The notes: a model not told the origin generated them from the sequence alone. Shown: positions 1-6,619, counted from the first letter of the stretch. The stretch: 9,296 nt of DNA from IDS-8 sp964607425 (GCA_964607425.1 CAZSKQ010000128.1:1-9296); one strand, 5' to 3'. Numbers and translations are program-made.

Positions 1-142
1 GGCGCGGCCGGCGCTGCGGGGCTCCTCCGGGAGGAACCTCGAGCTTGCACTTCGATTCGAGCGGCCTGACACCGCTCTTAAGGAACAGGTCCGTGCCTTC
101 CCTGCGGGACAACTTGCACTTTGGTCCTAGATATCTTGCCAT
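1..142 (-). CDS. rpsD: 30S ribosomal protein S4, N-terminal part (cut by window edge)
   Basis: S4 is a primary 16S rRNA-binding protein of the small subunit, and in E. coli it also represses the alpha operon. Translating the minus strand from ATG at 142-140 gives 47 residues beginning MARYLGPKCKLSRREGTDLF, then LKSGVRPLESKCKLE, the classic S4 N-terminus. The frame is still open at position 1, so roughly three quarters of the usual ~206-residue protein, including the S4 RNA-binding domain, lies outside. Cys9 and Cys32 are present, but the other cysteines of the zinc-binding S4 form are not, so this appears to be the zinc-free type. The stretch after LEV (PPGGAPQRRPR) differs from the common PGQHGARR form. 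It lies 35 bases after rpsK, with a purine-rich AGAGAG seven bases before the start. The identification is secure; only the 3' end is missing. Confidence 0.95.
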   Translation of the reverse strand, partial: MARYLGPKCKLSRREGTDLFLKSGVRPLESKCKLEVPPGGAPQRRPR

Positions 143-177
143 TATTGCTCTCTACGAACGACTCTCTGTATGCGCGG

Positions 178-561
178 CTATACGCGGCGCTTCTTCGGCG
201 GACGGCAGCCGTTATGCGGGATCGGCGTGACATCCTCGATGTTCTGGATCCGCAACCCCAGGGCGTTCAGCGCCCGCACCGCCGATTCGCGGCCGGGGCC
301 CGGCCCGCGCACGCGCACGTCCAGGTTCTTGACGCCGTACTCGAGTGCCAGCCGGCCGGCTTTCTCGGAAGCGACCTGCGCCGCGAACGGCGTGGACTTG
401 CGGGAACCGCGAAACCCGCAGCCGCCGGCGGTGGCCCAGGAGAGCGCATTGCCCTGCCGGTCCGTGATCGTGATGATCGTATTGTTGAAGGAGGCATGGA
501 TGTGCGCGATCGCATCCACCACATGCTTCTTGACCTTCTTGCGTTTCTGGGGTTCAGCCAT
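178..561 (-). CDS. rpsK: 30S ribosomal protein S11
   Basis: S11 sits on the platform of the small subunit, contacts 16S rRNA near the E site and helps select mRNA. The 127-residue product is full length for the family (129 in E. coli). Visible landmarks are a basic N-terminus (KRKKVKKH, 6-13), the segment SFNNTIITITDRQGN (24-38), the glycine-rich AGGCGFRGSRKSTPFAAQ (45-62), VRGPGPGRE (84-92) and the invariant C-terminal tail TPIPHNGCRPPKKRRV (112-127). Asn117 in that tail matches the residue that becomes isoaspartate in E. coli S11. The ATG at 561 gives the expected MAEPQKRKK start and lies 31 bases after rpsM. Nothing is unusual. Confidence 0.98.
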   Translation of the reverse strand: MAEPQKRKKVKKHVVDAIAHIHASFNNTIITITDRQGNALSWATAGGCGFRGSRKSTPFAAQVASEKAGRLALEYGVKNLDVRVRGPGPGRESAVRALNALGLRIQNIEDVTPIPHNGCRPPKKRRV

Positions 562-592
562 TCCTGTGTCCTGTCAAAATCTCGTAGGCGCG

Positions 593-949
593 TCAGCGCT
601 TGATCGGCCGCCGCGGCCCCTTGCGGGTGCGGGCATTCGTACGCGTGCGCTGGCCGCGCAGCGGCAGGCCGCGCCGGTGCCGGATACCGCGATAGCAGCC
701 AAGGTCCATCAGGCGCTTGATGTTCATCGACGTCTCACGGCGGAGGTCGCCCTCGACCACGAGCTTGGAAACCGCGTTGCGGATGCCGGCCACTTCCGGC
801 TCCGCCAGGTCTTTCACCAGCGTCGAGGGATCGATGCCGGCCGCCTCGCAGATCTGCCGCGCCCGCGACCGGCCAATGCCGTAAATCGACGTCAGCGCGA
901 TCATGACGTGCTTGTTCGTCGGTATATTGATGCCTGCTATACGTGCCAC
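593..949 (-). CDS. rpsM: 30S ribosomal protein S13
   Basis: S13 lies in the head of the 30S subunit. It forms intersubunit bridges with the 50S, and its basic tail touches P-site tRNA. The 118 residues match the family length. They start MARIAGINIPTNKHV, carry the helix-two-turn-helix region with SIYGIGRSRARQIC (21-34), RRETSMNIKRLMDLGCYRGI (70-89), HRRGLPLRGQRTRTNARTRK (91-110) and end GPRRPIKR. The start codon is GTG (949-947), preceded by AAGG that overlaps the end of rpmJ. The gap to rpmJ is only 11 bases, so there is no room for an independent alpha-operon promoter directly in front of the gene. In E. coli the S4 repressor binds a pseudoknot around this start; whether one forms here cannot be judged by eye. 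Confidence 0.98.
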   Translation of the reverse strand: MARIAGINIPTNKHVMIALTSIYGIGRSRARQICEAAGIDPSTLVKDLAEPEVAGIRNAVSKLVVEGDLRRETSMNIKRLMDLGCYRGIRHRRGLPLRGQRTRTNARTRKGPRRPIKR

Positions 950-960
950 TGGTAGTACCT

Positions 961-1074
961 TTAGCCTTGCCGCTGCTTGTGCCGCGCGTCCGTGCAGATC
1001 ACGCGCACGACGCCGTTCCTGCGGATGATCTTGCAGTTACGGCACATCTTCTTGACTGATGCCCTGACTTTCAT
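961..1074 (-). CDS. rpmJ: 50S ribosomal protein L36
   Basis: L36 is the smallest large-subunit protein and helps organise 23S rRNA. The reading frame from ATG at 1074-1072 to TAA at 963-961 encodes 37 residues. It begins MKVRASVKKMCRNCKIIRRN and ends RHKQRQG. The four zinc ligands Cys11, Cys14, Cys27 and His32 are all present, so this is the zinc-binding (C+) form. It sits between secY and rpsM, the standard end of the spc block, with 31 bases to secY and 11 to rpsM. Gene finders with a length cutoff can miss it, but sequence and position leave little doubt. Confidence 0.97.
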   Translation of the reverse strand: MKVRASVKKMCRNCKIIRRNGVVRVICTDARHKQRQG

Positions 1075-1105
1075 TGCTCTCTCTCCGAAACCCTGCCTGC
1101 CGCAA

Positions 1106-2467
1106 TCAGCGAAGCTGACCGCTGCGCCCGTAATTGCGCAAATTCGCCTTTTGCATCATGCCTTCGTACTGGTGGCTCATCGCGTGTGCCTGCATCTGTG
1201 ACATGAAATCCATGGTCACGACCACCAGGATCAGCAGCGACGTGCCGCCGAACGTGAACGGCATGCTCGGATAGAACATCCGCAACAACTCAGGCAGCAC
1301 GCAGACGCCGGAGACGTACAGCGCGCCCCAGAACGTCAATCGCGTCAATACCTTGTCGATGTAGTCGGCCGTCTGCGCACCCGGCCGAATTCCGGGCACG
1401 AACGCGCCCGACCGCTTCAGGTTGTCCGCCGTCTCCTTCGAATTGAAGACCAGCGCGGTGTAGAAAAAGCAGAAAAAGATGTTCATTGCCGCATACAGCA
1501 GCACGTAAATCGGCTGGCCGGGCCCAAGGTTCGCGCCCAGCGTCTGCAGGCCTTCCTGGAAGGCATTCGGGTTGGTCGACTGGCCGAAAAACTGCGCGAT
1601 CGTCGCCGGGAACAGCAGGATGCTGGAGGCGAAAATCGGCGGAATCACGCCCGACATGTTGATCTTGAACGGCAGGTGCGTGCTCTGCGCCGCGTACAGC
1701 CGCCTGCCCTGCTGCCGCCGCGCGTAGTTCACGGTAATGCGGCGCTGGGCGCGCTCCACGTACACGCAGAAAGTCGTGACGCCGATGGCCCCCAGCAGCA
1801 TCAGGATCGCCGTGCCCGAGCCCATCTCGCCGCTGCGGACGAGCTCGGCGGTGCCGGCCACGGCCGCGGGCAGGGCGGCCACGATGCCGGCGAGGATGAT
1901 CATCGAGATGCCGTTGCCGATACCGCGCTCCGTAACCTGCTCGCCAAGCCACATCAGGAACATCGTGCCGGTCACCAGCGTGATGCAGGCCGTGATCAGG
2001 AATGCCGGACCCGGGTGTACGACGACCCCCGGCTGGCTCTGGAGCCAGGACGCGGCGGCGATGGACTGGAACAAGGACAGCCCCACCGTTCCGTAGCGGG
2101 TGTATTGCGTGATCTGCCGGCGCCCCTGCTCGCCCTCCTTGCGCAATGCCTGCAGCGACGGCACGATCATGCTCGCCATCTGCATGACGATCGCGGCCGA
2201 AATATAGGGCATGATGCCGAGCGCGAAAATGCCGAAGCGGGCCAGCGCACCGCCGGAGAACATGTTGAACAGCGCCAGCATGTTGCCGCTCTGCTGGTCG
2301 AAGAACGTCGCCAGGGCCGCCGGATCCACGCCCGGCACGGGAATGAACGTGCCGACGCGAAACACGACCAGCGCGCCCACGAGAAACGCCAGGCGTTTCT
2401 TCAGCTCGCCCATTTTGCTGGCTGCCTTCGCCATGTCCGCCGGATTTTGAGTGGGCCTTTTCGCCAC
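1106..2467 (-). CDS. secY: Preprotein translocase channel subunit SecY
   Basis: SecY is the pore of the SecYEG translocon in the inner membrane. It passes unfolded exported proteins driven by SecA and inserts membrane proteins from docked ribosomes. The 453 residues suit the family (443 in E. coli) and show the alternating hydrophobic pattern of ten membrane helices. Landmarks are the first helix region (about 25-45) with FIPVPGVDP (41-49), the GIMPYISA segment (84-91), RGIGNGISMIILAGIVAALP (181-200), the cytoplasmic loop after helix 6 with QRRITVNYARRQQGRR (241-256), THLPFKINMSGVIPPIFASS (263-282), FVPGIRPGAQTADYIDKVLT (356-375), and a C-terminus with SHQYEGMM...ANLRNYGR. The start is GTG at 2467, with GGAAAG four to five bases upstream. 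It follows rplO by 19 bases, the conserved spc arrangement that links channel synthesis to ribosome synthesis. Confidence 0.98.
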   Translation of the reverse strand: MAKRPTQNPADMAKAASKMGELKKRLAFLVGALVVFRVGTFIPVPGVDPAALATFFDQQSGNMLALFNMFSGGALARFGIFALGIMPYISAAIVMQMASMIVPSLQALRKEGEQGRRQITQYTRYGTVGLSLFQSIAAASWLQSQPGVVVHPGPAFLITACITLVTGTMFLMWLGEQVTERGIGNGISMIILAGIVAALPAAVAGTAELVRSGEMGSGTAILMLLGAIGVTTFCVYVERAQRRITVNYARRQQGRRLYAAQSTHLPFKINMSGVIPPIFASSILLFPATIAQFFGQSTNPNAFQEGLQTLGANLGPGQPIYVLLYAAMNIFFCFFYTALVFNSKETADNLKRSGAFVPGIRPGAQTADYIDKVLTRLTFWGALYVSGVCVLPELLRMFYPSMPFTFGGTSLLILVVVTMDFMSQMQAHAMSHQYEGMMQKANLRNYGRSGQLR

Positions 2468-2486
2468 GTGTCTTTCCGTTCAGTCC

Positions 2487-2918
2487 TTATTCAATACTGC
2501 CGCCCGCGGCCTCGATCGCCGCGCGCGCGCCTTTCGTTACCGCCAGGCCTTTGACCTTGACCGCCTTGTCCAGTTTGCCGGAGAGGATGACTTTCACCTT
2601 CTCGGCCGCCGCGGGCACCAGCCGCGCCTTCTTCAGCACCTCGACGTCGATCACCTCGGCCTCCGGCAGGGCAAGCTCGTGCAGCCGCAGCTCGGCCGTC
2701 TTCCGGCGCGCGAACGAGCGGAAACCGACCTTCGGCAGGCGCCGCTGCAGCGGCATCTGGCCGCCCTCGAAACCCACCTTGTGGTAGCCGCCGGAACGCG
2801 CGTGCTGGCCCTTCTGGCCGCGCCCGGCCGTTTTGCCCTGGCCGGCCGAATGGCCGCGGCCGCGCCGCTTGCCGTGGCTTTTCGCGCCCTTGGCGGGGCG
2901 CAGTGTGTTCAAACGCAT
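2487..2918 (-). CDS. rplO: 50S ribosomal protein L15
   Basis: L15 is a late-assembly large-subunit protein with a long N-terminal extension that threads through 23S rRNA. The 143-residue product starts MRLNTLRPAKGAKSHGKRRG and has the expected Gly/Lys/Arg-rich N-terminal half (GHSAGQGKTAGRGQKGQHAR, 22-41) and the signature GGQMPLQRRLPKVGF (52-66), followed by a compact C-terminal domain. The open frame continues upstream to 3296, but that extension runs through rpmD and has no homology to L15. ATG 2918-2916 gives the family N-terminus and overlaps the rpmD stop by one base (TAATG), a typical translational-coupling arrangement. Length and motifs are normal. Confidence 0.97.
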   Translation of the reverse strand: MRLNTLRPAKGAKSHGKRRGRGHSAGQGKTAGRGQKGQHARSGGYHKVGFEGGQMPLQRRLPKVGFRSFARRKTAELRLHELALPEAEVIDVEVLKKARLVPAAAEKVKVILSGKLDKAVKVKGLAVTKGARAAIEAAGGSIE

Positions 2919-3109
2919 TACGACGCTTCCTCTACCGTCACGAGGTGCGAAACCTTGTTGATCATGCCGCGGATCGCCGGCGTGTCCTCGAGGGTCACGC
3001 TCTGGCGGACCTTCCGCAGGCCCAGCCCCGCGATGCAATCGCGATGGCTCTTGAGCCGCCCGTGGCGGCTCTTGACCAGCGTCACTTTCAGCTGTTTCGA
3101 CTTGTTCAT
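2918..3109 (-). CDS. rpmD: 50S ribosomal protein L30
   Basis: L30 is a small large-subunit protein. The 63 residues (59 in E. coli) contain the expected pattern: a basic beta strand LKVTLVKSRHGR (7-18), then HRDCIAGLGLRKVRQSVTLE (22-41), IRGMINKVSHLVTVEE near the end. GLGLRK is the recognisable family core. It lies between rpsE and rplO as in other bacteria, 33 bases after rpsE, and its TAA stop shares a base with the rplO start. Confidence 0.97.
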   Translation of the reverse strand: MNKSKQLKVTLVKSRHGRLKSHRDCIAGLGLRKVRQSVTLEDTPAIRGMINKVSHLVTVEEAS

Positions 3110-3142
3110 GCTCTATTCCAGGATCCTTGCCGCCGCGAAGGG

Positions 3143-3649
3143 TCAGGCCAGGATCTCCTTGACCTTCTTGCCGCGCTTGGCGGCAACCGCCCTTGGCGAG
3201 TGGATGTCCGACAGCGCGCCGATGGTCGCGCGGACGACGTTGATCGGGTTGCGCGAGCCGTAGCTCTTGGCCAGCACGTTGCGCACACCGGCGCATTCGA
3301 ACACCGCGCGCATGGCACCGCCCGCGATGACGCCCGTACCTTCCGAGGCCGGCTGCATGTACACGTAGGTGGCGCCGTGACGGCCCTTTTTCGCGTACTG
3401 CAGCGTCTCGTTGGTCAGGTTCACCTTGATCATGTTCTTGCGGGCCGCCTGCATCGCCTTCTGGATGGCGATCGGCACCTCGCGCGCCTTGCCGTAGCCG
3501 AAGCCGACGCGGCCCTGGCCGTCACCGACTACCGTCAGGGCGGTGAAGCCGAACTGGCGCCCGCCCTTGACCACCTTGGCGACGCGGTTGACGGTGACCA
3601 GCTTCTCGATGAAGTCGTCGGCGCCCTGTGAATGTTCCATTCTTGCCAT
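3143..3649 (-). CDS. rpsE: 30S ribosomal protein S5
   Basis: S5 lies near the decoding region and mRNA entry of the 30S subunit and affects translational accuracy. The 168 residues match E. coli (167). Visible are the double-stranded RNA-binding-like N-terminal domain with VNRVAKVVKGGRQFGFTALT (20-39), VVGDGQGRVGFGYGKAREVP (40-59), IQKAMQAARKNM (62-73), and the C-terminal domain with GTGVIAGGAMRAVFECAGV (104-122) and SYGSRNPINVVRATI (129-143). The loop VKGGR (27-31) corresponds to the region where spectinomycin-resistance changes occur in E. coli, and it looks wild type. ATG 3649 is chosen; a second ATG (residue 4, position 3640) is also possible. A REP hairpin lies in the 45-base gap upstream. 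Confidence 0.97.
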   Translation of the reverse strand: MARMEHSQGADDFIEKLVTVNRVAKVVKGGRQFGFTALTVVGDGQGRVGFGYGKAREVPIAIQKAMQAARKNMIKVNLTNETLQYAKKGRHGATYVYMQPASEGTGVIAGGAMRAVFECAGVRNVLAKSYGSRNPINVVRATIGALSDIHSPRAVAAKRGKKVKEILA

Positions 3650-3667
3650 CGATAATTCCCGGATTCA

Positions 3668-3690
3668 GTCGCCCGCAAGCGGGCTCCTAC
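3668..3690 (-). repeat. REP-like hairpin in the rplR-rpsE spacer
   Basis: On the minus strand the sequence reads GTAGGAGCCCGCTTGCGGGC followed by GAC. GTAG plus GGAG next to a GC-rich inverted repeat (GCCCGC/GCGGGC, positions 3671-3676 and 3679-3684) is the layout of REP elements found in many copies in Pseudomonas and Xanthomonadales genomes. It fills half of the 45-base gap between the rplR stop and the rpsE start, in the same orientation as the copies upstream of rpsS. In those groups REPs are associated with RAYT-type transposases acting in trans; no such gene is in this window. Confidence 0.8.
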
Positions 3691-3694
3691 AGCT

Positions 3695-4054
3695 TTAAAA
3701 TTTCAGGCCGGCCTCGCGGGCCGCGTCCGCCAGGGCCTTCACCCGGCCGTGATAACGAAAGCCCGACCGGTCGAAGGCGACGGTGTCGATGCCAGCCGCC
3801 TTCGCCTTCTCGGCGATGCGCGCGCCCACGATCGCGGCCGCCGCGACGTTGCCGGTGCTCTTCGTGCCCTTGCGCACGTCTTTCTCCAGGCTCGAGGCCG
3901 CCGCCAGTACGTGGCCGCCGTCGGGCGCGATGATCTGCGCGTAAATGTGCCGCGGCGTGCGATGCACGCTCAGGCGGTTTACCGCCAGCCGCTCGATCTT
4001 GGCCCGCCCTTTCCTGGCGCGCCGCAGCCGATTCTGCTTTTTGTCCAGTTTCAT
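3695..4054 (-). CDS. rplR: 50S ribosomal protein L18
   Basis: L18 binds 5S rRNA together with L5 and L25 and docks it in the central protuberance of the large subunit. The product has 119 residues (117 in E. coli). It begins MKLDKKQNRLRRARKGRAKI, a basic arm for rRNA contact, followed by RLSVHRTPRHIYAQIIAPDG (27-46) and the C-terminal signature AFDRSGFRYHGRVKALADAA ending REAGLKF. It starts 12 bases after rplF. Its 3' gap to rpsE contains a REP hairpin, so the rplR end of the message is followed by a strong stem-loop. Confidence 0.98.
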   Translation of the reverse strand: MKLDKKQNRLRRARKGRAKIERLAVNRLSVHRTPRHIYAQIIAPDGGHVLAAASSLEKDVRKGTKSTGNVAAAAIVGARIAEKAKAAGIDTVAFDRSGFRYHGRVKALADAAREAGLKF

Positions 4055-4066
4055 GTGTCTCGCCGC

Positions 4067-4600
4067 CTACTTCTTCTTGGCTTCCTTGAGGACCACGCGC
4101 TCGTCGCTGTAGCGCACGCCCTTGCCCTTGTAGGGCTCGGGCGGTCGCAGGCGGCGGATCTCCGCGGCCACCTGGCCGACCTGCTGCTTGTCCGCGCCGC
4201 GAATAACCACCTCGGTCTGGCTGGGCGTTTCGATCGTGATGCCTTCCGGCACGTCGTACGCCACGGGGTGCGAAAAGCCCAGCGTCAGGTTGAGCTTCTT
4301 GCCCTGCGACTGCGCCCGGTAACCCACGCCGACCAGCTCCAGCTTCTTCTCGAAACCTTCCGTGACGCCGTGCACCATGTTCGCGAGCAATGCCCGCGTC
4401 GTCCCGGCGACCGCGGTCGCGAAGCGCGAATTCGACCGGCGCACGACCGTCAGGAGATTCTCCTCCTGCGCCACGCCGACTTCGGAGTTCAGCTGCATGG
4501 ACAGCGCGCCCTTCTTGCCCTTCAGGCTGGCCGTCGTGCCGCTCAGGCTGAACTCGACGCCGTCGGGCAGCACCACCGGGTTTTTTGCAACTCTGGACAT
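4067..4600 (-). CDS. rplF: 50S ribosomal protein L6
   Basis: L6 lies near the sarcin-ricin loop and the factor-binding site of the large subunit. The 177 residues equal the E. coli length. It starts MSRVAKNPVVLPDGVEFSLS and contains two repeated alpha/beta domains. The boundary region reads LLANMVHGVTEGFEKKLELV (71-90) followed by GVGYRA (91-96), and the C-terminal family signature is RPPEPYKGKGVRYSDE (152-167). The tail KEAKKK is basic as expected. It follows rpsH by 32 bases. Confidence 0.98.
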   Translation of the reverse strand: MSRVAKNPVVLPDGVEFSLSGTTASLKGKKGALSMQLNSEVGVAQEENLLTVVRRSNSRFATAVAGTTRALLANMVHGVTEGFEKKLELVGVGYRAQSQGKKLNLTLGFSHPVAYDVPEGITIETPSQTEVVIRGADKQQVGQVAAEIRRLRPPEPYKGKGVRYSDERVVLKEAKKK

Positions 4601-4632
4601 ACTCGTCTCTCGTAACCTTCCACGCGTCCGCG

Positions 4633-5028
4633 TCAGGAAACGACGCAGATCACCTCGCCGCCGACACCCTGCTCGCGCGCCTTGCGGTCGCTCATTACGC
4701 CCATCGAGGTCGACACGATGGCGACGCCCAGGCCGCCCTGTACCTTCGGCAGTTCCTGCCGGCCGCGGTAGATTCGCAGCCCGGGCTTGCTGACCCGCGC
4801 GATGTGCTCGATGACCGGCCGCCCCTCGAAGTACTTGAGCTCGACCGTCAACGTCGTCTTCGCACCGTCTTCCCGGGTCGCGAAGTCGGCGATGTAGCCC
4901 TCGTCCTTCAGCACGCGGGCCACCGCGACTTTCGCGCTCGACGAAGGCATCGCCACGCTCACTTTGCGCGCCTTCTGCCCGTTGCGGATGCGAGTCAGCA
5001 TGTCGGCTATCGGATCGGAAATGCTCAT
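4633..5028 (-). CDS. rpsH: 30S ribosomal protein S8
   Basis: S8 binds the central domain of 16S rRNA early in 30S assembly. In E. coli it also represses the spc operon by binding near the rplE start. The 131 residues (130 in E. coli) start MSISDPIADMLTRIRNGQKA and include RPVIEHIARVSKPGLRIY (70-87), the RNA-binding motif VSTSMGVMSD (105-114) and GVGGEVICVV near the end. The Shine-Dalgarno AGGAG overlaps the rpsN stop codon (TAGGAG), so translation of rpsN and rpsH is probably coupled. Confidence 0.98.
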   Translation of the reverse strand: MSISDPIADMLTRIRNGQKARKVSVAMPSSSAKVAVARVLKDEGYIADFATREDGAKTTLTVELKYFEGRPVIEHIARVSKPGLRIYRGRQELPKVQGGLGVAIVSTSMGVMSDRKAREQGVGGEVICVVS

Positions 5029-5038
5029 GCGCGGACTC

Positions 5039-5344
5039 CTACCAGCTCGCTTTCGTCAAACCCGGGATCTCGCCTTTCATGGCGGCTTCCCTGAGCTTGT
5101 TCCGCGCCAGCCCGAACTTGCGGTAATAGCCGTGCGGGCGACCTGTGATCGCGCAGCGATTGCGCAGGCGCGTAGCGCTGGCATCGCGCGGCATGGCGTT
5201 CAGCTTCGCCTGCGCCACCAGCCGCTCTTCGTCCGACGTCGACACGCTGCGGATGATCTCCTTCAATGCGGCGCGCTTCTTCGCGTACCGCTTGACCATC
5301 TTGGCCCGCTTGCGCTCGCGCATGATCATTGATGTCTTTGCCAT
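5039..5344 (-). CDS. rpsN: 30S ribosomal protein S14 (long, zinc-free form)
   Basis: S14 lies in the head of the 30S subunit near the A site. The 101 residues match the long S14 of E. coli. It begins MAKTSMIMRERKRAKMVKRY, and the C-terminal half has LRNRCAITGRPHGYYRKFGL (60-79) and ends GEIPGLTKASW. Only Cys64 remains of the four cysteines that bind zinc in the short ~61-residue S14 form, so this is the C-minus type. It starts 11 bases after the rplE stop and ends against the rpsH ribosome-binding site. Confidence 0.98.
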   Translation of the reverse strand: MAKTSMIMRERKRAKMVKRYAKKRAALKEIIRSVSTSDEERLVAQAKLNAMPRDASATRLRNRCAITGRPHGYYRKFGLARNKLREAAMKGEIPGLTKASW

Positions 5345-5355
5345 AGTTCTAAGCT

Positions 5356-5895
5356 CTATTTCCTGAAGGGAAAGTTGAACGCTTCCAGCAGCGCCCGCCC
5401 TTCCTCTGCGTTACGAGCCGTGGTGGAAATGGTGATGTCCATGCCGCGGATCGCGTCGATCTGGTCGTAATTGATTTCCGGGAAAATGATCTGTTCCTGC
5501 ACGCCCAGGCTGTAGTTGCCCTGCCCGTCGAACGAACGGGGGTTCAACCCCCGGAAATCGCGCGTGCGCGGGATCGCGATGCTCACCAGCCGGTCCAGGA
5601 ACTCGTACATGCGTTCCCGGCGCAGCGTCACCTTGCAACCGATCGGGTAGCCGTCGCGGATCTTGAAGCCGGCGACGGATTTGCGCGCGAGCGTCTTGAC
5701 CGGCTTCTGGCCGGAGATCCTCTCCATGTCGCTGACGGCGTGGTCCAGTACCTTCCGGTCCGCCACGGCCTCGCCTACGCCCATGTTCAACGTAATCTTG
5801 GTGATGCGCGGCACCTGCATCGGGTTTTTGAGACCGAGCTTCGCGCCGATCTTTTCCCGCAGCTCGCTCGTGTACAAATCCTGCAACCTGGCCAT
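5356..5895 (-). CDS. rplE: 50S ribosomal protein L5
   Basis: L5 binds 5S rRNA, forms part of the central protuberance and contacts P-site tRNA and S13. The 179 residues equal the E. coli length. Landmarks are VPRITKITLNMGVGEAV (28-44), SGQKPVKTLARKSVAGFKIR (61-80), GYPIGCKVTLR (82-92), IPRTRDFRGLNPRSFDGQGN (108-127), EQIIFPEINYD (134-144) and GMDITISTTA (151-160). The ATG is one base after the rplX stop (TGACATG), so translation is likely coupled. In E. coli this start is the target of S8 autoregulation. The codons for DFRGLNPRS contain a perfect 8-base inverted repeat (5537-5553). Confidence 0.98.
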   Translation of the reverse strand: MARLQDLYTSELREKIGAKLGLKNPMQVPRITKITLNMGVGEAVADRKVLDHAVSDMERISGQKPVKTLARKSVAGFKIRDGYPIGCKVTLRRERMYEFLDRLVSIAIPRTRDFRGLNPRSFDGQGNYSLGVQEQIIFPEINYDQIDAIRGMDITISTTARNAEEGRALLEAFNFPFRK

Positions 5896-5896
5896 G

Positions 5897-6217
5897 TCAG
5901 ATATCCACTGCTTCGCCGTTCGACTTGAAGATGCGCTGCTTCACGCCGTCTTCCGATACTCGGTAGCCGATGCGATCGCCCTTCTTCGTCTTCGGGTTGA
6001 ATACGAGCACGTTCGAGACCGCGATCGGCATCTCCTTGTCCACGATGCCGCCTTCCAGCGGCGGCATGGCATTCGGATTCGCTTTCTGGTGCTTCTTCGC
6101 GATGTTGATGCCTTCCACCAGCACGCGCTCGGCATCGATGACCTCGAGCACGGTGCCGCGCCGTCCCTTGTCCTTGCCCGTTGTCACGACGACTTCGTCG
6201 CCTTTCCTGATCTTCAT
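5897..6217 (-). CDS. rplX: 50S ribosomal protein L24
   Basis: L24 starts assembly of the large subunit by binding the 5' domain of 23S rRNA and later borders the peptide exit tunnel. The 106 residues (104 in E. coli) carry an N-terminal KOW motif, KGDEVVVTTGKDKGRRGTV (5-23), then VEGINIAKKHQK (34-45) and the conserved EGGIVDKEMPIAVSNVLVFN (55-74). It lies between rplN (29 bases) and rplE (1 base) in the standard order. Confidence 0.98.
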   Translation of the reverse strand: MKIRKGDEVVVTTGKDKGRRGTVLEVIDAERVLVEGINIAKKHQKANPNAMPPLEGGIVDKEMPIAVSNVLVFNPKTKKGDRIGYRVSEDGVKQRIFKSNGEAVDI

Positions 6218-6246
6218 CGTTCCTGCCTCACCGCCGCCACTCGCCC

Positions 6247-6615
6247 CTAGAGCACTTCGGGCGCCAGCGAAATGATCTTCATGAACCGGTTCGTCCGTAG
6301 CTCGCGCGTCACCGGGCCGAAGATGCGCGTGCCGATCGGCTCCAGCCGGGCGTTCAGCAGCACCGCGGCGTTGCCGTCGAAACGGATCAGCGACCCGTCA
6401 TTGCGCCGCACGCCCTTGCGTGTCCGCACCACGACCGCGTTGTAGATTTCGCCCTTCTTCACCTTGCCGCGCGGGATCGCATCCTTCACGCTGACCTTGA
6501 TGACATCGCCCACGGCCGCGTAGCGGCGCTTCGAGCCGCCGAGCACCTTGATGCACTGGATGCGGCGCGCGCCGGAGTTATCGGCTGCGTCCAGTACTGT
6601 CTGCATCTGAATCAT
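6247..6615 (-). CDS. rplN: 50S ribosomal protein L14
   Basis: L14 sits at the subunit interface, forms bridges to 16S rRNA with L19, and is the docking site of the silencing factor RsfS. From ATG 6615-6613 the product is 122 residues, close to E. coli (123). It starts MIQMQTVLDAADNSGARRIQ, with KVSVKDAIPRGKVKKGEIYN, VVRTRKGVRRNDGS and RIFGPVTRELR further on. The same frame stays open upstream to 6810 but there reads through rpsQ codons and has no L14 character. AGGA lies about ten bases before this ATG, across the rpsQ stop. Only 4 bases separate it from rpsQ, whereas in E. coli this is a promoter-bearing operon boundary. Confidence 0.97.
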   Translation of the reverse strand: MIQMQTVLDAADNSGARRIQCIKVLGGSKRRYAAVGDVIKVSVKDAIPRGKVKKGEIYNAVVVRTRKGVRRNDGSLIRFDGNAAVLLNARLEPIGTRIFGPVTRELRTNRFMKIISLAPEVL

Positions 6616-6619
6616 GCTG

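Noticed and set aside
1676..2554. Long plus-strand open frame of 292 codons opposite secY
   Set aside because: It is rich in Arg, His and Ala, matches no family I know, and lies antisense to a certain secY. High GC makes such shadows common.
3749..4615. Plus-strand open frame of 288 codons opposite rplR and rplF
   Set aside because: It is an antisense shadow of two clear ribosomal genes with biased composition and no domain.
5028..5044. GTAGGAGTCCGCGC on the minus strand, similar to a REP head
   Set aside because: It is the rpsN stop codon plus the rpsH ribosome-binding site, and there is no inverted repeat after it.
5850..5900. Possible S8-binding regulatory site at the rplX-rplE junction
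   Set aside because: It is expected from E. coli, but I could not find the conserved S8 helix core by eye. A covariance-model search would be needed.
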